From: Clostridia bacterium
GTDB lineage: Bacteria; Bacillota; Clostridia; Oscillospirales; CAG-272
Length of the DNA: 12,731 nucleotides
Assembly (NCBI GenBank): GCA_017411935.1
Contig: JAFQPC010000056.1
Coordinates: forward strand, 1-12,731
Reading direction: 5' to 3'
A model generated the notes under the pieces. The model was not told the origin of the DNA, did not search any database, and saw only the letters and a program-made list of their open reading frames with translations. Of this stretch, positions 7,061-12,503 are shown in pieces; positions within the stretch are counted from its first letter, which is position 1, and each line of letters opens with the position of its first letter. Position numbers and translations under genes: made by a program.

Positions 7061-7836
7061 TGTCGTTCTCCTTCGTTTTGGATTCTCAGAGAAATTTCTC
7101 CGCTGGCAAGCAGCGCGTGCGTGCCGTCGGAATGGCGCACAAGCAGATGTCCGTCCTCGTCGATCTGCTCGGCAATGCCCTCGTGGAAAATGCCGTTTTG
7201 GATATAGGTAATGGGTTTCCCGAGGACGATCGAATTGGCGCGGTAGTCCTCTAAAAAACCGTTCGGTTCGGTTTGTGTCAGCATTCGATAGAGACGAAGC
7301 GCGATCTCTGCCGCGAGCGCGTCGCGAAGATCGGTCGGCTCGGAAAGGAGAGAGCCCGCCACGCTCGAAAGTTCCTCGGGAAAGACGGCGGTCGAGAGGT
7401 TGACCCCCACGCCGACGATGAGATAGCGTTCGTCCCCGAGGAAAAAGGATTCCGCCAAAATGCCACAGACCTTTTTGCCGCGGAAGTAGAGGTCGTTGAC
7501 CCATTTGATCCCCGTCGAAATTCCCGTTACGGCAAGGATCGCACGACGGACGGCAACGGCGGATGCCGTTGTTGCGGTGATCGGATCGGAGAGAGAGGCG
7601 TCGGTTTTCAAAAGCAGCGAAAGATAGATCCCCGTGTCCTTCGGGGAAAAGAAGGAGCGCCCCATTCGTCCGCGCCCCGCGGTCTGCGCTTCGGCAAGAA
7701 AGAGGGCGGGCGCTTGTCCGCCACCGAGAGCCGTGCGCTTGGCTTCGCTGTTGGTCGAATCAATTTCGGAAAAGAGAGTGAGCGAGAGCGGCGTTCCCGA
7801 AAGGGCGCGCTCTATCGCGGATCGGTCGTAGCTCAT
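7057..7836 (-). CDS. birA: Biotin--[acetyl-CoA carboxylase] ligase, monofunctional
   Basis: This 259-residue enzyme activates biotin with ATP and attaches it to carboxylase carrier lysines. The signature motifs are present: STNSEAKR near residues 27-34, GRGRMGRSF (54-62) of the biotinyl-AMP loop, KWVNDLY (111-117) and GVGVN (142-146). The small C-terminal SH3-like domain covers about 205-255. It begins directly with the catalytic domain and lacks the N-terminal DNA-binding domain of E. coli or Bacillus BirA, so it should not repress biotin genes itself. The ATG follows AAAGGAG by seven bases. It lies 41 bases after the pseudouridine synthase gene and overlaps the kinase gene by 4 bp. It may also be transcribed from an internal promoter at 7872-7900. 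Confidence 0.93.
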   Translation of the reverse strand: MSYDRSAIERALSGTPLSLTLFSEIDSTNSEAKRTALGGGQAPALFLAEAQTAGRGRMGRSFFSPKDTGIYLSLLLKTDASLSDPITATTASAVAVRRAILAVTGISTGIKWVNDLYFRGKKVCGILAESFFLGDERYLIVGVGVNLSTAVFPEELSSVAGSLLSEPTDLRDALAAEIALRLYRMLTQTEPNGFLEDYRANSIVLGKPITYIQNGIFHEGIAEQIDEDGHLLVRHSDGTHALLASGEISLRIQNEGERQ

Positions 7837-7871
7837 CTCGGATCTCCTTTCTCAAATGCTTTTACAGGTTC

Positions 7872-7900
7872 AGTATATCACACTTTGTCGTTTTTTTCAA
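7872..7900 (-). promoter_or_regulatory. internal promoter for birA-tmk
   Basis: On the minus strand TTGAAA (7895-7900), a 17-base spacer and TATACT (7872-7877) form a good promoter. The -35 and spacer lie within the last codons of the pseudouridine synthase gene, and the -10 is just past its stop. A start near 7865 leaves a leader of about 29 bases. Confidence 0.6.
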
Positions 7901-8546
7901 TGGGAAAGTGTTCGGAAAACGGGGAAAATTCATTGCTTCTCGGAGAGGAGAAAAATTCCATCGGCTCGCCCGTTTTCGGGTGTGTGAATTGCAGATGAAA
8001 CGAATGGAGCGCGATCGACGCACCGTCGGCAGGCGCACCGTAGCGTCGGTCGCCGACGAGCGGGAGCTTGCGAGAGGCGAACTGTATGCGGATCTGATGC
8101 GTTCTGCCCGTCAGAAGATTTACACGCACGAGGGAGCGTCCTTGTTCCTCGGCAAGCACCGCGTAATCGAGCTCGGCAAGCTTGACACCCTTTCGCTCTT
8201 TTCTTACCACAAAGGATTTTCCCGCGCGGCGGTCGTAGAAAAGAAGATCGGAGAGTCGCGCTTGCATCTCTTGAGGGACGCCGCAGAGCAGGGCGAGATA
8301 TTCTTTTTGAAGAGATCCGTCCGTCAGCTCGCGTGAAAGCTGCGCGGCGGCAGATTTCGTTCGGGCAAAGACCATAAGACCCGAGGTCTCACGGTCGAGC
8401 CGATGCACGGGATAGATCTCACCCCCGAGCTGTGTAGCGAGCAGAGAGGGGAGCGCGTCCTTGCCCTCTCCCTCGGAGAGAAGCCCCGCGGGCTTTTCAC
8501 AGACGGCGATCTGTTCGTCAAAGAAGTGTAAAAATAATTCGCTCAT
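7878..8546 (-). CDS. RluA-family pseudouridine synthase
   Basis: This 222-residue enzyme converts specific uridines in RNA to pseudouridine. The hallmark HRLDRETSGLMVFA spans residues 48-61, with Asp51 as the catalytic aspartate. VHRLDRETSG, LQKEYLALLCG (79-89) and LLTGRTHQIRIQFA (144-157) match the RluA group. It lacks an N-terminal S4 RNA-binding domain and is shorter than RluD or RluB-type enzymes (about 300), like the compact RluA/RluC-related proteins common in Firmicutes. The target (23S rRNA or tRNA) cannot be decided. The ATG at 8546 has GAGGT ten bases upstream. It is first in the operon with birA and tmk. I found no convincing consensus promoter in front of it; the repeat element begins 69 bases upstream. 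Confidence 0.9.
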   Translation of the reverse strand: MSELFLHFFDEQIAVCEKPAGLLSEGEGKDALPSLLATQLGGEIYPVHRLDRETSGLMVFARTKSAAAQLSRELTDGSLQKEYLALLCGVPQEMQARLSDLLFYDRRAGKSFVVRKERKGVKLAELDYAVLAEEQGRSLVRVNLLTGRTHQIRIQFASRKLPLVGDRRYGAPADGASIALHSFHLQFTHPKTGEPMEFFSSPRSNEFSPFSEHFPIEKNDKV

Positions 8547-8614
8547 AAGTATCGTACCTCAAAAAACTTGAAAAAAGCTATTATCAAAACAAGGTAATAT
8601 TCGTCGCTAATATA

Positions 8615-8736
8615 AAGCCTCGCCCTTTGGGAGAGGTGGACGCGTAGCGGACGGAGAGGGTTAAGAAAATACGAATTTCAGCAAAAACGCCCTCTCAGTC
8701 TGCCTTCGCAGACAGCTCTCCCGTGGGGAGAGCCTT
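8615..8736. repeat. Nested inverted-repeat intergenic element
   Basis: The left unit (8615-8660, AAGCCTCGCCC...GGAGAGGG) and the reverse complement of the right unit (8690-8736) are similar over their whole length, with 21 of the first 30 positions equal. They are separated by a 29-base AT-rich linker. Each unit also has internal hairpins: GTCTGC/GCAGAC (8698-8713), GCTCTCCC/GGGAGAGC (8715-8733) and CCCTTTGGG (8623-8631). It has no coding potential of its own. The layout resembles REP- or MITE-like palindromic repeats; similar CCCTCTC...GGGAGAGC elements are, as I recall, frequent in gut Clostridia genomes. It lies between convergently unrelated same-strand genes. Confidence 0.75.
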
Positions 8737-8741
8737 GGTTA

Positions 8742-8774
8742 AAAAAACTAAAAGGTCTGCCACAGCAGACCTTT
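8742..8774 (-). terminator. Rho-independent terminator of the small membrane-protein gene
   Basis: A perfect 10-bp stem, AAAGGTCTGC (8751-8760) with GCAGACCTTT (8765-8774), closes a CACA loop. On the minus strand it follows the stop codon by four bases and leads into a run of seven T (8741-8747). Confidence 0.82.
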
Positions 8775-8778
8775 GTCG

Positions 8779-9033
8779 TTAATCGGAAAAAAGAGAGCAG
8801 AGCCCGTGGAGCAGGGCACAAAACGCACAGGCGACACCGAGGGCCGCGAGCAGCTTCCATAAGGGAAGAGAAACGCTACCTTTGGTGTGATGGGAAAACA
8901 TCGGCTCTGCCGCGGTTTTCTCGTCGTAGAGGGTGATCGTCGTATCGCACTCTTTTTGAAGCCGGTAGTCGCAAAGCGAGCGCCAGCAGTCCGAAAGCTT
9001 TTGGGTTGCCGTGGAATTACAGGATGGTTTCAT
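8779..9033 (-). CDS. Small single-pass membrane protein, unknown function
   Basis: I do not recognise this 84-residue protein. A polar N-terminal part (residues 1-56, with four cysteines at about 5, 16, 21 and 29) precedes one hydrophobic segment, about residues 58-82 (LWKLLAALGVACAFCALLHG), ending in SLFSD. There is no signal-peptidase-like site and the charge pattern would leave the long tail in the cytoplasm, though this is a guess. Reality is supported by an AAAGGA ribosome site eight to nine bases before the ATG, a promoter (9114-9142) and a dedicated terminator right after the stop. It stands alone between the XRE-regulator operon and the repeat element. Confidence 0.65.
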   Translation of the reverse strand: MKPSCNSTATQKLSDCWRSLCDYRLQKECDTTITLYDEKTAAEPMFSHHTKGSVSLPLWKLLAALGVACAFCALLHGLCSLFSD

Positions 9034-9113
9034 ATCGGAAGTCCTTTCGTCGTAGTTTCAGCTTTAGTATGGCACAAGTGCCCGCCGATATACTTTCCGA
9101 AAGGGATAAGAAA

Positions 9114-9142
9114 ATTTTACCATATTTTTGGGGGTTTGGCAA
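9114..9142 (-). promoter_or_regulatory. probable promoter of the small membrane-protein gene
   Basis: On the minus strand TTGCCA (9137-9142), 17 bases and TAAAAT (9114-9119) give a reasonable sigma-A promoter starting near 9107, with a leader of about 74 bases. The leader contains GGCAC-AA-GTGCC (9071-9082), a short palindrome. Confidence 0.55.
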
Positions 9143-9173
9143 GTCCGTCCTTGCAAGTTTTAAAAAATTCAAT

Positions 9174-9206
9174 AAAAAGTAGCCGTGAGACTTCATTCTC
9201 ACGGCT
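9174..9206 (-). terminator. Rho-independent terminator of the ArsR/XRE operon
   Basis: AGCCGTGAGA (9181-9190) pairs perfectly with TCTCACGGCT (9197-9206) around a six-base loop. On the minus strand it runs into CTTTTT. The XRE gene's stop codon (9199-9201) lies in the stem. The same 10-bp stem recurs in the antiporter terminator at 11045-11082. Confidence 0.85.
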
Positions 9207-9426
9207 GAGGTTTATTGTGGGGCTTAAAAAAATCATTGACCGAGCACGAGAGCAGTTGCGCGAGGATAGGGAGAAAGGTAATGTCGGGATAACATATCTC
9301 GCGTTCCCATTTGGAGACCGCTTGAAACGAAACACCGAGAAGATCTGCCAGTTCTTTTTGCGTCAGAGCATTGTTTTTTCGGTATTCCTTAATTTTTTCG
9401 GAAATTAAGATCTGATTCATATCCAT
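9199..9426 (-). CDS. Small XRE/Cro-C1-type DNA-binding protein
   Basis: This 75-residue protein is little more than a helix-turn-helix domain: [20 protein letters not shown] followed by [16 protein letters not shown] (about residues 29-44) and [21 protein letters not shown]. Such proteins bind operator DNA as dimers. Length equals a lone HTH domain with no sensor part, so it may respond by partner or dosage. It starts four bases after the ArsR-type gene's stop (TGA AACA ATG). No clear ribosome site precedes it, so translation probably depends on coupling; an in-frame ATG two codons on is equally possible. It is the last gene of the four-gene operon. Its target is not known; the operon promoter is an obvious candidate. 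Confidence 0.85.
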   Translation of the reverse strand: MDMNQILISEKIKEYRKNNALTQKELADLLGVSFQAVSKWEREICYPDITFLPILAQLLSCSVNDFFKPHNKPQP

Positions 9427-9430
9427 TGTT

Positions 9431-9961
9431 TCAGTTTAACCAATAGGTCTCTTTTTCGCGTGACAGGATCCCGCAGGCGATCATTTCACGGCGGATCGTG
9501 CAGTGATCCTCGTGATAGCGGTGAATGATCTCATTCACCTCTTTTTCGTCATACATTTTGCCTTGCTCGAATTGCTTGGCGATCTCGCGGAGCACGATCT
9601 CCCGTTTCTTTCGCTGGGTGGGGATCTGCGTCAGTCTTCCGTATCGGAAAAAGTGAGAGAGGACCTCATTTTTGTACTTTTCCTCGGGTGCTACCATCGG
9701 TTCGTCTTTTTTGATCAGCTCGTAGAGAGGTTGGTTGAAAATTTCTCGGTTGAGCGAATAGATGATATAAAATTGCGAACGAGAGCAGTTTACCACGCCT
9801 GCCGACTCCATTTTTTTGAGATGATAGCAGATCGTGGCAGGGGTCAGGGAGAGCTCACACGCAATCTTTTCTACGTAAGAATCCTCTCGAAAAAGAATGT
9901 TGAGAATGTCAAGGCGGGTCTCGTCGGCAAGGAGCTTCAGGAGTGCAAGATTTTGGTTCAT
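9431..9961 (-). CDS. ArsR-type HTH regulator with C-terminal DUF2087 domain
   Basis: The 176-residue protein has an ArsR-like winged helix (residues 1-75): [18 protein letters not shown], then [20 protein letters not shown], the recognition region. The C-terminal part (about 108-175; [39 protein letters not shown], then [13 protein letters not shown] and YWL) matches DUF2087, a domain of unknown role often fused to or found beside HTH regulators. No metal-binding cysteine pair of classical ArsR sensors is evident in the recognition helix. A longer frame to 9988 is less likely: the ATG at 9961 has AAAGGA eight to nine bases upstream and overlaps the preceding gene's TGA as ATGA. It probably regulates its own operon through the inverted repeat at 10985-11016. 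Confidence 0.9.
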   Translation of the reverse strand: MNQNLALLKLLADETRLDILNILFREDSYVEKIACELSLTPATICYHLKKMESAGVVNCSRSQFYIIYSLNREIFNQPLYELIKKDEPMVAPEEKYKNEVLSHFFRYGRLTQIPTQRKKREIVLREIAKQFEQGKMYDEKEVNEIIHRYHEDHCTIRREMIACGILSREKETYWLN

Positions 9962-10434
9962 TCGATCACGTCCTTTCGCTTCTGCCATGCCTCGTCAAGA
10001 CAAGCCTTGGCAAACTGCAATCCACCGATGCGTTCGTCAAGCTCGATCTTTTCCCAATCGGTTGCTACAGAAATCTTTTTCTGCAAGTCGACAAGAATAT
10101 CTTCGGCAATGGCAGAGATTCCGTAGTATAGCTTGGAATCGATTTTTTCCTCGTCCGAAGCATTCTCTAAAATAGCCAAAACATCTGTGCTCTGTTTCAA
10201 ACGATTTTCTATATCTATGTGAATTGCCGAGGATTGATAGACTCGGTTTCCGTGGTAGAGCAACATACAAATACGGCCCACGGTGGCACAGCGGTATTTT
10301 GCACACTTATATTCTGCTATTTTTTGTTTTTTGTCTTTGGGGCTTTTGTCCAAGGTTTCGCAAAAAGAAATAAGTCTGTCTCTTTCTCGAAATAAGGCTT
10401 CCGATGCGTTTTTATAAAACAATGATTCTTTCAT
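9958..10434 (-). CDS. Unknown helical protein, paralog B of a tandem pair
   Basis: I do not recognise this 158-residue protein. It is soluble, highly charged and looks mostly alpha-helical, with no signal peptide or membrane segment. It is a diverged paralog of the protein encoded just upstream (10445-10930). Shared positions include LDxxPK (28-33), Tyr47, LLxxGNR (58-64), NRL (77-79), EEK (95-97), EKIEL (128-132) and EAW (148-150). The ATG at 10434 follows GAGG by eight bases, and that GAGG touches the stop of the upstream gene; a longer frame to 10479 would start inside that gene. It overlaps the ArsR-type gene by 4 bp. The constant linkage to two regulators suggests a function controlled by or controlling them, which is inference. 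Confidence 0.85.
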   Translation of the reverse strand: MKESLFYKNASEALFRERDRLISFCETLDKSPKDKKQKIAEYKCAKYRCATVGRICMLLYHGNRVYQSSAIHIDIENRLKQSTDVLAILENASDEEKIDSKLYYGISAIAEDILVDLQKKISVATDWEKIELDERIGGLQFAKACLDEAWQKRKDVIE

Positions 10435-10444
10435 AGCATTTTCC

Positions 10445-10930
10445 TCAAAACATTTTAGGATAAACGTTGTTTTCCACACGCCAAGCTTCCCACGCGGCGA
10501 ACATCGTTTCTACCGAGCCGATCTTGATCTTGAGCTCGAAGATTTTTTCCGTGTCGCCTGACGTCTCGGCGGCGGCAAGCTCTGCATATTGTTCTCCCAA
10601 CCATTGATCGCGAAGAAAGATCTCGGCTTGCAGTGCGGCGATAAAGCATAGCTTTTCTTCTTCATCAAGGTTTTGATACACATCGTTGAGCTTGGGGTAT
10701 TTTTGTAATTTATTCCCCAGAAAACGCTGTCTTGTTTTTAATGGGGCTTCCCGATTTCCTTGGTGCAAAAGCCCTGCATTGCCGCAAAAGGTATACATTC
10801 CGTATTCGAGCTGTACCGCTTTTCTTTCGGTGGCGTTTTCTTTTGGAATTGCGTCGAGCCTTGCTCGGCATTCGGCACATTTTTCTCTTGTAATTTCTAC
10901 GATTGCCTGATCAATTTCAAGATACGTCAT
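10445..10930 (-). CDS. Unknown helical protein, paralog A of a tandem pair
   Basis: This 161-residue protein is of no family I recognise. It is cytoplasmic by appearance, charged and probably helical, with a CAEC motif at residues 18-21 that its paralog lacks. It aligns over its length with the next gene's product: LDAIPK (25-30), Tyr43, LLHQGNR (54-60), NKL (73-75), EEK (91-93), EKIFEL (128-133), IG (137-138) and EAW (148-150). The ATG at 10930 lies six bases after AAGGAG, a strong site; the upstream ATG at 10969 lacks one and falls at the predicted transcription start. It is the first gene of the four-gene operon and follows a consensus promoter by about 40 bases. Confidence 0.85.
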   Translation of the reverse strand: MTYLEIDQAIVEITREKCAECRARLDAIPKENATERKAVQLEYGMYTFCGNAGLLHQGNREAPLKTRQRFLGNKLQKYPKLNDVYQNLDEEEKLCFIAALQAEIFLRDQWLGEQYAELAAAETSGDTEKIFELKIKIGSVETMFAAWEAWRVENNVYPKMF

Positions 10931-10960
10931 TTTTCTCTCCTTTCGGTGGTTGCTGTGTTC

Positions 10961-10970
10961 TGTGATCACA
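10961..10970. promoter_or_regulatory. Perfect 10-bp palindrome at the operon's transcription start
   Basis: TGTGATCACA is self-complementary and lies at about +1 to +10 of the operon's predicted transcript. It resembles two CRP half-sites without the usual six-base spacing, so it is more likely a site for one of the operon's own regulators, if it is functional. Confidence 0.4.
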
Positions 10971-10975
10971 CTGAT

Positions 10976-11004
10976 ATTATACCCATCAAATCACTTTTTG
11001 TCAA
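10976..11004 (-). promoter_or_regulatory. sigma-A promoter of the paralog-ArsR-XRE operon
   Basis: On the minus strand TTGACA (10999-11004), 17 bases and TATAAT (10976-10981) match the consensus exactly. The start point would be near 10969. Confidence 0.88.
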
Positions 11005-11016
11005 GAGTGATTTGAT
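10985..11016. promoter_or_regulatory. Operator: perfect 11-10-11 inverted repeat around the -35
   Basis: ATCAAATCACT (10985-10995) and AGTGATTTGAT (11006-11016) are exact reverse complements. The -35 hexamer lies in and beside the 10-base spacer, so a dimer bound here would exclude polymerase. The ArsR-type protein of the same operon is the likely ligand. Confidence 0.75.
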
Positions 11017-11044
11017 AGCTTTCTAATCATTCTACCAATAGTAG

Positions 11045-11082
11045 AAAAAAGCGTAGCCGTGAGAATTTTCTCACGGCTACGC
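11045..11082 (-). terminator. Rho-independent terminator of the antiporter gene
   Basis: GCGTAGCCGTGAGAA (11051-11065) and TTCTCACGGCTACGC (11068-11082) form a perfect stem. On the minus strand it ends in six T. It lies 20 bases after the antiporter stop codon and contains the same 10-bp stem core as the terminator at 9174-9206. Confidence 0.9.
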
Positions 11083-11102
11083 GATTGTGATTCTATTTAC
11101 AA

Positions 11103-12410
11103 TTATTTTTCTTCTTCGTTGTGATGAATGTGCAGGTGGGGCAGATGGATCAGCGTACGTGCGCTGGTTCTTCCCTCGGGGGAAATTTCGCCTGCCTTCT
11201 GGAGCGAGATCTTCGTGAGCATCGGACCGATGAGCTCGTAGATCAGGACGGCAAAGAGCGTGATGTTGGCGATGATCGCGCCGTGCTCTCCCAGCTCTGC
11301 CTTGGCTTTGGTCGCCATACCGAGGGCAACGCCTGCCTGCGGCAGAAGCGTGATGCCGAGATACTTGACGATGTTCTTGTCACAGCCCACCGCCTTAGCG
11401 CTGAGAAATGCGCCGCTGTATTTTCCTGCCGAACGGGCGAGGATATATACGAGACCGATCAGAACGATCATCACGTCCGTGAAGACCGAAAGCTCAAGCT
11501 CGGCGCCGCTGATAACGAAAAAGAGAATGAGCAGAGGCGCGGTCCAACGGTCGAGACGGTCCATCAGCTCGGCGGAAAAATCGCAGATGTTACAGAAGAT
11601 CGTTCCGAGCATCATACAAACGAGCAGAGACGAGAATCCGATATGAATGCCGCCGACCTCAAATTTGAGCATCGAGAGGGCGACCGTGACGAAAACGAAT
11701 GCCACCGACATCGAAAGACGCTTGGATCTCGAATGGAAGAAGCGTTCGAAGAAGGTGAAGAGGAAGCCCATTACAAGTCCGAGCGCGAGCGAGAGAACGA
11801 CCTCGAGGATCGGCTCAACGAGCACCGAAAGAATATCGACTCTGCCCGAAATGAGCGCCTTGGAAATACCGAACGAAACGGCGAACAGAATGAGTCCGAC
11901 CGCGTCGTCGAGAGCAACGATGGGAAGAAGAATGTCGGTAAGCGGTCCCTTTGCCTTATACTGACGGACGACCATCAGCGTTGCGGCAGGCGCGGTTGCC
12001 GAAGCGACGGCTCCAAGCACGATCGCGGCGGGCAGGGGAAGCTTGTCGGGCATTGCCAGGTGGATTCCGATGAGGACGGCGTCCACGAGAAGCGTAGCAA
12101 CGACTGCCTGAACGATACCGATGACGGTCGCCTGCTTGCCCGTCTTTTTGAGCTGTCCGAGACGGAACTCGTTACCGATGGCAAAGGCGATAAAGCCGAG
12201 CGCCACGTCGGCGATAATGGAATAGGATTTCACGTCCGCCATGCTGATAAAGCCAAGTCCGGGAACACCGAGCTGACCGAGAACGTACGGTCCGACGAGG
12301 ATACCCGCAACGAGGTATGCCGTGACGGCAGGGAGCTTGAGGACCTTCGCAAGTCGCGAAAGCATCAGACCCGCAAACATAGCGATCGAGAGTGTCAAAA
12401 GCGTTTGCAT
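11103..12410 (-). CDS. CPA2-type cation:proton antiporter (Na+/H+ or K+/H+ exchanger)
   Basis: This 435-residue inner-membrane protein has about 12-13 hydrophobic segments covering residues 1-400. It begins with LSRLAKVLKLPAVTAYLVAGILVGP, typical of the family. The unwound-helix segment GAVASATAPAATLMV (133-147) is followed by the ion-binding pair Asp168-Asp169 in ALDDAVGLILF; two adjacent acids suggest electrogenic exchange as in NapA. Lys330 (ARSAGKYSGAF) matches the conserved lysine of helix 10. There is no TrkA-N/RCK domain, so it is not a full KefB/C. The tail has five histidines (LIHLPHLHIHH) and ends NEEEK, possibly a pH- or metal-sensing extension. The ATG follows GGAGG by eight bases. 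It is monocistronic with its own promoter and terminator. Ion choice cannot be decided. Confidence 0.92.
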   Translation of the reverse strand: MQTLLTLSIAMFAGLMLSRLAKVLKLPAVTAYLVAGILVGPYVLGQLGVPGLGFISMADVKSYSIIADVALGFIAFAIGNEFRLGQLKKTGKQATVIGIVQAVVATLLVDAVLIGIHLAMPDKLPLPAAIVLGAVASATAPAATLMVVRQYKAKGPLTDILLPIVALDDAVGLILFAVSFGISKALISGRVDILSVLVEPILEVVLSLALGLVMGFLFTFFERFFHSRSKRLSMSVAFVFVTVALSMLKFEVGGIHIGFSSLLVCMMLGTIFCNICDFSAELMDRLDRWTAPLLILFFVISGAELELSVFTDVMIVLIGLVYILARSAGKYSGAFLSAKAVGCDKNIVKYLGITLLPQAGVALGMATKAKAELGEHGAIIANITLFAVLIYELIGPMLTKISLQKAGEISPEGRTSARTLIHLPHLHIHHNEEEK

Positions 12411-12450
12411 TTATGTAACCTCCAAAAGATAAATTTTCACACACCAACCG

Positions 12451-12479
12451 ATTATAGCACTTTCTCTTTTGAATGTCAA
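12451..12479 (-). promoter_or_regulatory. sigma-A promoter of the antiporter gene
   Basis: On the minus strand TTGACA (12474-12479), 17 bases and TATAAT (12451-12456) match the consensus exactly. A start near 12444 leaves a leader of about 34 bases before the ATG at 12410. Confidence 0.88.
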
Positions 12480-12486
12480 GAGAGAA

Positions 12487-12502
12487 ATGAAATTTATTTC
12501 AT
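12487..12502. promoter_or_regulatory. Palindrome upstream of the antiporter promoter
   Basis: ATGAAAT and ATTTCAT form a perfect 7-2-7 inverted repeat, centred about 18 bases upstream of the -35 and just after the neighbouring gene's stop codon. It could be an activator site, but AT-rich sequence makes chance possible. Confidence 0.35.
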
Positions 12503-12503
12503 A

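Noticed and set aside
7061..7504. N-terminal extension of the kinase gene by 148 codons
   Set aside because: This part overlaps the biotin ligase gene in another frame and is rich in Arg. The ATG at 7060 has a proper ribosome site and the kinase motif begins right after it.
8547..8614. Promoter for the pseudouridine synthase gene
   Set aside because: GATAAT-like hexamers exist, but no acceptable -35 lies 16-18 bases away, so I did not list a promoter.
8678..8860. Minus-strand frame of 60 codons covering the repeat element and the small membrane gene
   Set aside because: It is out of frame with the better supported 84-residue gene, crosses the terminator, and has no ribosome site.
10961..10970. 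CRP-type site
   Set aside because: TGTGA and TCACA are fused without the six-base spacer of CRP sites, and classical CRP control is not expected in a Clostridia-like genome. I keep it only as a generic palindrome.
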